From NCBI RefSeq assembly GCF_000151665.1, contig NW_013171849.1:310001-374000 (forward strand): 64,000 nt of DNA, given 5' to 3'. Shown here piece by piece: positions 56,246 through 64,000 of the stretch. Positions within the stretch are counted from its first letter, which is position 1. Every line of letters begins with the position of its first letter. This DNA comes from Blastocystis hominis. Its lineage: Eukaryota > Sar > Bigyra > Opalinata > Blastocystidae. The translations under genes were made by a program, and so were the position numbers. A model generated the notes under the pieces. That model worked only from the letters and a program-made list of their open reading frames with translations. It did not search any database and was not told the origin of the DNA.

Positions 56246-57775
56246 ATGGCAACAAATAGTCAGCCTGTTGTATCTCTCAAACCCGAAATGGAAACAATAA
56301 AAGTGGAGAATGAACAGAAACCTAATGATGTTGAACAAGGAGATAATACCATTGATATTAAGTTCACTCCGGTTCCAGAACCCGATGCTCGTCCTATTTC
56401 CGAAACGGGAGCTACTCTGAGCTCATCGGTCGTTAACATGATGAATACTATCATTGGCGCTGGAGTGCTATCGATCCCCTCAACAATCGCTAAATCGGGT
56501 TTGCTTGGATCCTTCCTCATTCTGGCAATCTCGCTTTACCTTTCTCTCGAAGGTGCGAACATGCTGAGTATGGCCTCTGTATACACTTCTGCTGATTCTT
56601 ATGGCGCAGTGGGAAACAAACTTAACAATAAGACAGTGGGTCTTGTTGGTGATATCGCAATGATCATATTTGACTTTGGAATATCAATTGCCTATTTTAT
56701 CATTTTGTTCGACCAGGCAGCTGATCTAGTTGTTCTTTGGGGTAATGTATCTGCTGAATCAATGAGCACATGGAAACCGTGGCTCAGTCTTATCATTGCT
56801 ATGTTAGTTGGATTCCCTATTCTATGTATTCCGACTATTGATGCTTTGCGATTTACCTCGGCGGCATCAGTATTCTGCATTTGTCTGTTTGTTGTTATTT
56901 CTACGGGCAAGGGAATCAGTCAGTTGATCAAAGGAGGACTTACCTATAAGTGGTTCCCAGACACCATTCCGGGTTTGGTGAGCTCCATTTCTGTGTTCTT
57001 CACCTCGATGTGTTGCCACGTGAACATTCCCAAGATGACCTCCGAGTTGAAATTCCCGTCATCCAGCAAGTTCTCCAACAAGGTCAACAAAATGGTCCGT
57101 GTGAACTGGATTGCCTTCCTTAGTTGCGGAACCATCTATTTCATCGTGGGAGCTTTCGGCTATCTCGCCTATGGCGATCAAATCGCTCCCAATTTGCTGA
57201 CGAACTTCACTAACGATAAAGTTGGTTATCTTAACGTCGTCAAACTCGCTTACGCCTTTGTCGTCCTCTTCTCCTACCCTGCTCTCGCTTTTGCCGCCCT
57301 CGTTACATTCGACAAGTTGTGTTTCAAACAGCCTCGTCCTGCGCATCGTCGCTACCTAGAGGCCTTTTTCTGGACTCTCCTGTCCGCCTTCGTCGCCATC
57401 GTGTTCCCCATTCTCGATAAAGTCTTCGGTGTTACGGGATCCATGTGCGGAATTCTCCTCAACTTTGCCATCCCCGCGTTCTATTTCGTCCTCATCGCCA
57501 AGAGAGAGCGAGCCAGGAAGGCGTCCTCTCAGGGCTCCATCTTCTCCTCCACGCGGGGTCGCTATTATTTTGCTTGGGTTCTCTTCTACATCGGCGTTGT
57601 GGCTGCTGTTGTTTTCACGGCCATCCAGCTGAAGGACGTCATTTCTACGCTGAGCACGCCCGCTACCACCGAGGCTCCCACCTTGGCTCCTTCCTTGGTA
57701 CCGACTGTGGCTCCTTCCATCGCTCCGAGTGTGGCGGCTGCTGTCAAGTCAGTTGTACGCGCAATCATTCATTAG
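56246..57775 (+). CDS. Amino-acid transporter, AAAP/SLC38 family
   Basis: Predicted sodium- or proton-coupled neutral amino-acid transporter. A single exon encodes 509 residues, intronless unlike almost all neighbours. An acidic cytosolic N-terminus of about 70 residues precedes eleven hydrophobic segments. The first is the family signature (SSSVVNMMNTIIGAGVLSIP), followed by DFGISIAYFIILFDQ; later segments include VNIPKMTSEL and FLSCGTIYFIVGAFGYLAYG. The C-terminal end is proline/threonine-rich (APTLAPSLVPTVAPSIAPS), an unusual lumenal or extracellular tail. A 3' motif follows 14 nt after the TAG. Confidence 0.9.
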   Translation: MATNSQPVVSLKPEMETIKVENEQKPNDVEQGDNTIDIKFTPVPEPDARPISETGATLSSSVVNMMNTIIGAGVLSIPSTIAKSGLLGSFLILAISLYLSLEGANMLSMASVYTSADSYGAVGNKLNNKTVGLVGDIAMIIFDFGISIAYFIILFDQAADLVVLWGNVSAESMSTWKPWLSLIIAMLVGFPILCIPTIDALRFTSAASVFCICLFVVISTGKGISQLIKGGLTYKWFPDTIPGLVSSISVFFTSMCCHVNIPKMTSELKFPSSSKFSNKVNKMVRVNWIAFLSCGTIYFIVGAFGYLAYGDQIAPNLLTNFTNDKVGYLNVVKLAYAFVVLFSYPALAFAALVTFDKLCFKQPRPAHRRYLEAFFWTLLSAFVAIVFPILDKVFGVTGSMCGILLNFAIPAFYFVLIAKRERARKASSQGSIFSSTRGRYYFAWVLFYIGVVAAVVFTAIQLKDVISTLSTPATTEAPTLAPSLVPTVAPSIAPSVAAAVKSVVRAIIH

Positions 57776-57789
57776 TTATTTGTCTTGCT

Positions 57790-57797
57790 TGTTTGTT
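57790..57797 (+). terminator. TGTTTGTT 3'-end motif (amino-acid transporter)
   Basis: Exact octamer 14 nt past the stop, and only 13 nt before the INTS9 start codon. Confidence 0.75.
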
Positions 57798-57809
57798 TTA
57801 GAGAGGTGC

Positions 57810-59833
57810 ATGTCGAAAATAGTTTGGTCGTTTGGACACGTGATTATGTAGGTGAGTCATGCTGTGGATTCCTTTCATCCCTGTTATGAGTTTCGATACA
57901 ATGGGAAATTCTATATCTTGGATACAGGATGGGATTTTGATTATTGGAATCGGTTTCTTCCTTCTCTAGAGTCTTTTCGGGAATCCAGCGCGCTGTCAAC
58001 ATTTGATATTGACCAACTTGCTGATCCAATCGTAAATATCAACGGACAATTGTTTATCAATTCCTCTCTGTTTCCAATATCCATTAATCTTGCGTCGATC
58101 GACTGGTCCATTGTGGATGCTATTTTTATTTCGCATGTGGGGAGTTATTTACTGCTGCCTATTATTTTGCGAGAAACCGACTTTTCCGGTCGAATTTATG
58201 TTCCACAGACTTTAAACTCTGTAATTGATTGTGAAGTTCTGTTCCGAATAGATTGCCCAGAATCTCTGTCACATTTTAGCAACCCTTCCTCAGAGATTGC
58301 CAACTGAAGATCTTTCCTCGGTTATTCATCGATTTCCAGAATACTCCTCTGAGTTATTCGAAGCCTATTCTCCAATGACACTCTCTGACGTGAAACTAGG
58401 TTTCTCCCCATTACCCACCATTCATTGCGTAGTTGCGAACACAGTTGTTTGTACCCACTTTGGTGAAACACTCGAAATCGATCAAAATGTCGCCGTGGAT
58501 TGCCTTCCAAGCGGTGAAAACATCAGCGACTGCATTTGGGCGTTTCGCTCCCAATTTTCGAAAAGCGGCATAAATGATCTCCTCTATATCAGCAGCAATC
58601 GCATTAACACCTCCTCGATCTCTCAGCGATTTAACACAGATGCATTGCTTCGTTCCTCGTATGTTCTGCTAGCGGGTCGAGGCAGTCGAGACAATGGAAC
58701 CCTCGAAGAAATTGATGGATTGAAGTCGTTTATTCGTGAGCTAAACGAAGAATGAATGAAAGGTAGGGAAACAAGATGAGCATACTTCGTTTCTGTTTCT
58801 CAGCGAAATCAACGATCTTCTATTCGAATTCTGCGATTTTTGTTTGAGTGGAGGGGCGGGGAAGAACAAAAGTTCTTCCGTTCTGATTTTAAGTAGCCAA
58901 CTCAACAGAAAGAGTGAGAAATAGGCGATGGAGAAGATTGCTTTCAGAAGGCGATCCGCAGTTATTACTACAATTCCGACTGTTTAAACGAAGAACTCAA
59001 ACATCGACTGTACTATTCTCGTCCCTCTCATCAATCGTAGAATCGGAGGCATTTCTCCGTTTCTCTGTTTCGATCCGAACTGCAAAGATTTCGTGTTCTC
59101 TCCATTCCCCGGTCGACTTCGAAACAATCCATTCATCATTCTACCCGACCCTCTGATGAAGATTTTCTTCCCTGCTTCGTTCTTCGCTCAATCGGATCGC
59201 TATCAGATCATCGCCTTGTCGTCTTGTGCGAACTGCAGCGTGCTGAAAGCGCTACTTCCGAACGCGGATTTGTTGCATCAAGTGCATCTTCCGAGCAATG
59301 CGTTGAGCGTAATCGAGCTGATGAAACCTTCCAAGGCGTTGAAATCGGTGATTATGGAGGAGTTCGTGCGTGTGGAGGGCGTTTTGGTGGAGCTGCTGTC
59401 GAATGGGAAGAGTGTGGAAGTGGAGGTGGAGAGAGAAGAGCGAGTTCCGATCGTGGCGTCGTTTGTGGAGAAGGAAGGAAGGGAAGTGGGGAATGGGGAG
59501 TGCAGACGGGTGAAGAAGGTGAAGGAGAACGAGTTCGAGGTAGGGGAAGCGTTGGCGGCGCTGCCGGAGACGAAGGAAGGAATGGAGGAGGAAGTGATGC
59601 GAAGGTTGCGGCGATCGGGGTTTGAGGATGTGTGTGTGGAGGGCTCGAAGTTTGTGATTCCGTCGAAGCGAATTTGTGTCTATCAAGATGGGAATCGATT
59701 GGTGATTGAAAGTGAGAGCAAACCCGATGAATCGGTCCATTCAGCGATTCGATCTTCTCTTTGTACCATTTGGAATGTTTGTAGCAAACAGATTTCCTTG
59801 ATTCATTCATTCATTCACTCATTCATTCAATGA
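57810..59833 (+). CDS. INTS9: Integrator complex subunit 9 (INTS9)-like beta-CASP protein
   Basis: Inactive metallo-beta-lactamase/beta-CASP partner of the INTS11 endonuclease in the Integrator complex (snRNA 3'-end formation and transcription termination). Introns of 30, about 49, 76, 32 and 31 nt give 602 codons (601 residues; human 658). Exon 1 is MSKI. The lactamase fold begins with PCYEFRYNGKFYILDTGWDF. It continues IDWSIVDAIFISHVGSYLLL then PIILRETDFSGRIYVPQTL, the INTS9 version lacking the HxHxDH zinc motif. The beta-CASP part includes LRSSYVLLAGRGSRDNGTLE, SSVLILSGDGEDCF and RLRNNPFIILPDPLMK. The 49- and 76-nt introns are the least certain. The encoded reading frame runs on through an ATTC repeat to TGA 59833. 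A TGTTTGTA motif at 59776 suggests the real end is near 59771. Confidence 0.75.
59776..59790. terminator. Palindromic 3'-end motif serving both convergent genes
   Basis: TGTTTGTAGCAAACA carries TGTTTGTA on the forward strand (INTS9) and TGTTTGCT on the reverse strand (AAA-like gene, about 70 nt past its stop). Confidence 0.5.
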
Positions 59834-59858
59834 TTTATTCACTCACTCACTCATTCAC
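59799..59858. repeat. (ATTC)n/(ACTC)n tandem repeat
   Basis: Interrupted tetranucleotide tract between the convergent INTS9 and AAA-like genes; it contributes the nominal C-terminal residues of INTS9. Confidence 0.85.
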
Positions 59859-62754
59859 TCATCCCTGACTTCGCTTTACTTCATTCATCAACTTCCTCAA
59901 CGCCAGCAGCTTCTCTCGACAATCCAGCAATCGCAGCTCGTCCTTCTCCAATCGCTCCTCCATCGCCTTCGCTTTGGCCTGCTTCATCTTCCTCCGCTCT
60001 TCCTTCTCCTTCTCAAACTCCGCTCGTCGCGCCTCCGCCTCTTTCCGCTTCCTCTCCTCTTCGATCGCTCTCTGCTTCCGCAATTCCTCTTCCTCCGCTC
60101 TTCTCTTTTCTCGCAGCCTTTCTTCCTCCTCTCTTCTTCTCCTCTCCTCCTCTTCTCTCCGCTTTCTCTCCTCCTCTTCTCTCTTCTTCCTCTCCTCCTC
60201 CTCCTTCCTCTTCTTCTCCTCAATCAATCGCTTCACTTCCTCCTTCATCCGCATCAACGCTTCCAGTCGCTTCTTCCCATCCCCAATCGTTTCCTTCGCC
60301 TTCCCAATCCGCTCATCTCTCTCCTCCTTCGTTTTCGGCGCCGGTCGCCGCAGCTCCGCCAATCTCCGATACGTGTCCTGCTCCATTTTCCTCTGCAGTT
60401 TCTCTTGATTCAGTCGCTCCATCGCTTGCTGCCTCGCCTTCTTCACCGCCGCTTCGCGCTTCCGCTGGTCTTCCAGCATCGCCTTCTTCTCCGCCGACAA
60501 TTTGCTCTCCAATCGCGACGTCGATTCGTTGTACGCGCTTCGATCGAACCCCATCGACGCTTCATAAATCCGCTTCCGCTCTTCCTCGTATCGCTTCATC
60601 TGCTCTTCCGCTTCGCGCCGATTCTCCCGCTCTTTCCGATCGATTTCGTCCTGCATTTTCTGCCGCCGCTTCTCCGCCAACGCCTGTCTCTCGGCTTCGC
60701 GCCGCTCCATTTCCTCCATCTCCTGCCTTCTTCGCTCCTCCTCCTGCCGCTCGATTTCTTCGCGGCGTTTCCGCTCCGCCTCCTCGCGCTTGCGTCGCTG
60801 CTCTTCCAGTTTTCGCTCGCGTTCCGCCTGCTCCGCCGCGATTCGCTCTTCGATCCGCCGCTGCCGCTCCTCCTCCTTCCGCTTCTGCGCTTCGAACTCC
60901 GCCTTGCGACGCTCTTCGTCCTGCCGTCGCCGCGCCTCTTCCTCCCGATGCAATCGCTCTCTCTCCTCCCTGTTTCGCTTCTCCGCCTCCTTCAATCGCT
61001 CCGATTCCGCGCGATTCTGCGCCTCCAACTCCTGTCGATAGCGCTCGGCGCTCGTGTTCATCGTCTCCGCCATCCAAATCTGTCCGAATTTCGGAGAACT
61101 CAATCCGCGCTGCGCCGGCTTCGACGCCTCCGCGCTCTGGCTCGATGTTTCATTGGTCGGGTGGGACGAGGGAAGCGGCATTTGGTACGGTTCGCCCGAG
61201 CGACGCTCGATGGGATCGCGCGAAGCGGAGGCCGAATTCTCCGCGTCTCGCTTTCGAATCTGATCGTCTCGTTCGCGGAGGAGCTTCGTCATGGCGTTGA
61301 GGAGCTCGATTTCGTCGTCAGGACGCGAAACGGCTTTGCAGAAATCGATATCGCGGGAAACATCGACGACCGAAAAGGAAGGTTTTTCTTTGTCGAGCAG
61401 GGCGAGGAGAACGGAGTCGGGAATGCTGGGAACGACGGGTCTAGAGCGTGGAATCGGCGATGCAAGCGAACTTCGCGCCGTTCATTCGGTCCTGAATGTA
61501 GCGACTGAGCGTTTGGTACATCGACGCCTTGGAGACGGAGGCGAGGTCGAAGGAATCGACGGAGATCGCGTTGTCCTTGCAGAGCAGCATGCAGAAGAAG
61601 GCGTGGTCGAATAATAAGCGGAGCTGCGTGAGGGAGAACGCGGAGGAGTGGATCAACAAGCGGTTGATGGCGTATTCGGAGAGCGCATTGTCGTAGATGG
61701 AGAGCAAATGCTCGAGATAACAACGGCGTTGGGCTTCGTCTGCGGTGTGAATGGGGAGAATAAAGAAAGAGAAATACCGGGAACGCGGTAGAGAATCTGC
61801 TCGCTTTGCAGGCTGTGCAGTTCGTTTTTGAGGGTGGATGGAAACTCGGAATCGATCACGACGATGATTCTGCGACTCATTGAATTGGTTTTCATTCTAC
61901 GGATACGATTCGCTGCTGCTTTCAGCGCGTTGGCTGAGCTGATTCAATTGCTCGCAGAGCGCTTTCTCGACCAGTTTGCGCTTCATTTGCTCCACGGGAC
62001 TCGCGTGGGCGTTGGGAAGCATGCTGGGATCGAAGCGAACAAGGAAGACTACCCGTCGATGTCTTCGATGTACAGAATCACGGGGCTTTTCACTCTCGAT
62101 TGCAGCGATTGGCACTTGGCAAACGCATTGCGAACGCGAGATTCGCATTCTTTCTAGCTATCACAATGTGCTATAGGAATGCACAGCAAAGCGAGCAATG
62201 AAGTCTTCGCGGTGGATCACCATGCAGGGGTAGGAGAGGCGAGAAGCAACGATCTACGCTTGTGAGGAACCCAACATGAATACCTTCACTACATCCTTTT
62301 GATGATTTCCTTTAGGTCCGAATCTAGTAAAAGATCACTGACAAATAAGCGAGATCTACTGCAAAATAAACGACTTGCCTCCATTCGCCACTTCCTTTTG
62401 AATCACCTTCTCCAATTCTGCCACTCTGTCCTTATTAATATACAAATCCTCCTCAGATATCTATCCCTAAGTCAAGCTACTTGAAAACCCACATCACTTC
62501 CACTTAGAATCGAATACATATCATCAATACAATCCTCTGTTTGGATGGCAGAGAAAATCTCTTGATGCTACAAAGGAATCATCAAACACAAGTAATACAA
62601 GCAATTGCAATGCTTCCGTCAAATCCTTATTCGAAAATAGATCGATCACACTGTGGATATGCTCCTCTGCAAATAAAGCAGCGTCGATTTGATTGACATT
62701 CTCCTTTTCGAGCACATCATAAGCCAAATTCACTTCTTTGATAATTGAATCCAT
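59859..62754 (-). CDS. AAA-like (degenerate Walker A) domain fused to a long charged coiled coil
   Basis: Function unknown. Nine introns (31, 32, 36, 30, 31, 29, 31, 38 and 31 nt) leave exactly 869 codons (868 residues). Residues 1-100 are helical. An AAA-type module then reads KSFILQFGPKGNHQKDVVKI, where the Walker A GPPGTGKT is replaced by GPKGNHQKD. HREDFIARFAKECESRVRNA and the Walker B-like VILYIEDID follow, then IIVVIDSEFPSTL and RVPDEAQRRCYLEHLLSIYD, in AAA order. From about residue 400 comes a linker, then ~330 residues of almost uninterrupted glutamate/arginine coiled coil (EERERL, EEERRR). Nucleotide binding is doubtful. A scaffold or cytoskeletal role is possible but unproven. The order is the reverse of ATAD3, where the coiled coil comes first. 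Confidence 0.75.
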
Positions 62755-62862
62755 AATTGTATTGTTTGATCTGCTTTCTGAGTTGACCGTTTTTTCGCCG
62801 AGATTGTCTCGATATTTACAATTCCATTTTTTGGTTATTCACATTCTTTTCATTTGTACGCT

Positions 62863-63139
62863 ATGGCTGAACTGGATGCTACCGCCATTGAGTGGGATAA
62901 ATATAATATGATGGAACGCATCGTTTTCTGGTGCTTTCTCAACTATCACATTACAGGTCCGTTTTTATTAATCGTGGTAACGATCATCATGCTGATAAAT
63001 TGCAATATTGCGCATTCCCTACTCAGGGCAGAGCAAGAAGTAGGATTTGACTTTTCTTTTTCAGCGTTAGGAGAAAAAAGAAACCAAAAAGAAGGAAGGA
63101 AGACAGTACTATAGAGTGGTCCATGCAAAGTCTGAGTAA
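62863..63139 (+). CDS. Small single-pass membrane protein, 81 residues
   Basis: Not recognised. One 31-nt intron (near 63039-63069) leaves exactly 82 codons. A short acidic N-terminus (MAELDATAIEWDKYNMME) is followed by one or two hydrophobic helices (RIVFWCFLNYHITGPFLLIV then VTIIMLINCNIA) and a lysine/glutamate-rich cytosolic tail (EEKKETKKKEGRQYYRVV). It resembles small ER or tail-anchored accessory proteins in layout only. The upstream neighbour on the other strand starts about 110 nt away, so the two share a promoter region. Confidence 0.6.
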
Positions 63140-63233
63140 TACAGATTCCTCAAGAAGAATGCTTGTTTTTTAGGATTCTCTATCTCTATCCTCCCTATTC
63201 ACATCTCTGCCTGTACTCTCTTCTGTTTATTCC

Positions 63234-63241
63234 AACAAACA
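63234..63241 (-). terminator. TGTTTGTT 3'-end motif (choline/ethanolamine kinase)
   Basis: Exact octamer on the reverse strand, 39 nt past the kinase stop codon. Confidence 0.7.
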
Positions 63242-63280
63242 ACCAAACTACACAGAACAACTATTGCTTCTTCAACCAGC

Positions 63281-64000
63281 TTACTCGCTCATAATGGGCA
63301 AAGCTTCTCTTCCAAACTCCTTCTTCACACGCACATAATGCTCCCATCGATTCAGCGCATAGCCCCAGTAGTCCCAGTCAATCGTGCTAATCGGGCACTG
63401 CAGCAATCCCCACAGGAACCAATGCATATTCGAGAACAGCTCATGCTTGTGCACCTGCACGCACATCTTCTCCACCTCCTCCTCGCTGGGCTCCTTCCCA
63501 AACCGCGCCTGGAGATAGGTCTTCACGAAATCGTGCTGCTGCTTCGCGTTCGGATGCCATTCGAGCCGCAGAATGTGCGAATCGGGCAGATTGTAGTCCG
63601 TCATCCACTCGCAGAAATGGTTCGCGATGTCCGCAGCCACTGGGATTTTCCCTGTGTATCTACGCATCGAAAAAGAGCCGAGAGAAAGACTCGAAGTCCA
63701 CGAAGATCATATCGCCTTCGGCGTTGTGCAGAATGTTTCCGTGCTGCAAATCGTGATGTCCAAGCACCACTTCGAACTCCTCCTCCTCCGCCAGAGCGAA
63801 CATGCTGTCGATCTCCTGCGGAATCAAGTCGAATCGAACGTTTTTGAAGCGATCGCCGGTGCCTGCGAGTGAATCCCGACAAAAACGGGTACAGTGCTTT
63901 TTCACGCTGTCGTACCACCATGCAAAGTGCTGGCGGTATTCTTCCAGGCCGTAGCTCTCTAGCTGCGATGAGGGAAAGCAGGAGATTGTACCTTGATGTT
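63281..64000 (-). CDS. Choline/ethanolamine kinase (3' part; runs off the window end)
   Basis: Phosphorylates choline or ethanolamine, the first step of the Kennedy pathway for phosphatidylcholine or phosphatidylethanolamine. Introns of 31 nt (after VDFE) and about 30 and 29 nt upstream join the exons. The Brenner's motif is VVLGHHDLQHGNILHN, with the catalytic aspartate in HHDLQHGN. The choline kinase motif is MIFVDFEYTGKIPVAADIAN followed by HFCEW, with the magnesium-binding aspartate in VDFEYT. It ends QCPISTIDWDYWGYALNRWE followed by a short tail. The N-terminal lobe lies outside the window. The family motif normally begins CHNDL; here it is GHHDL. Confidence 0.92.

Noticed and set aside
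60405-61508. A 367-residue forward frame opposite the coiled-coil region
   Set aside because: Shadow of the glutamate/arginine-rich coiled coil on the other strand; the leucine/arginine composition is the expected complement.

Overview
This window looks like nuclear DNA of a microbial eukaryote with a compact gene style, most likely Blastocystis or a close opalozoan stramenopile. Two things point there. Nearly every gene can only be read after removing GT-AG introns of about 25-40 nt, with a clear mode at 30-32 nt. Many genes are also followed by the octamer TGTTTGTT within about 120 nt of the stop codon, the 3'-end element known from Blastocystis nuclear genes. The organism call is an inference. 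Exon-intron models were built by hand; for most of them the summed exon length is an exact multiple of three and the protein length fits its family.

Layout. 1-3.2 kb: a partial and a decayed member (A, B) of a MORN plus leucine-rich-repeat-like protein family. 3.6-9.4 kb: TRIC-type cation channel, RFC3 clamp-loader subunit, TRAP-beta, mitochondrial-type propionyl-CoA carboxylase beta chain. 10.3-13.7 kb: a LARGE-like (GT49) glycosyltransferase facing a fucosyltransferase-like protein. 14.2-18.9 kb: a doubtful gene, elongation factor 2, a hypothetical protein. 19.6-25.3 kb: two intact MORN/LRR genes (C, E), convergent. 26.1-36.2 kb: dense housekeeping block with CCCH zinc-finger protein, HOP2, casein kinase 1, a USP5-like deubiquitinase, NSA2 and two hypotheticals. 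37.5-40.6 kb: degraded Polinton/Maverick element (DDE integrase, C-terminal half of a family B DNA polymerase, a possible structural-protein remnant). 41-46.5 kb: gene-empty, microsatellite-rich DNA. 46.6-49.2 kb: a third intact MORN/LRR gene (D) and a sixth, decayed copy. 50.5-64 kb: SARNP/Tho1-like SAP protein, a secreted FN3/Ig-like protein, MND1, an amino-acid transporter, INTS9, an AAA-like domain fused to a long coiled coil, a small membrane protein and the 3' part of a choline/ethanolamine kinase.

How the genes relate. There are no operons. Neighbours are often divergent over short shared promoters (CK1/USP5) or convergent with close 3' ends (INTS9/AAA protein, GT49/fucosyltransferase). 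HOP2 and MND1, the two subunits of the meiotic strand-exchange cofactor, are both present and intact. The main accessory content is the MORN/LRR family, whose repeats sit one per exon between introns of the same phase, and the dead Polinton. No tRNA, rRNA or CRISPR array was recognised.
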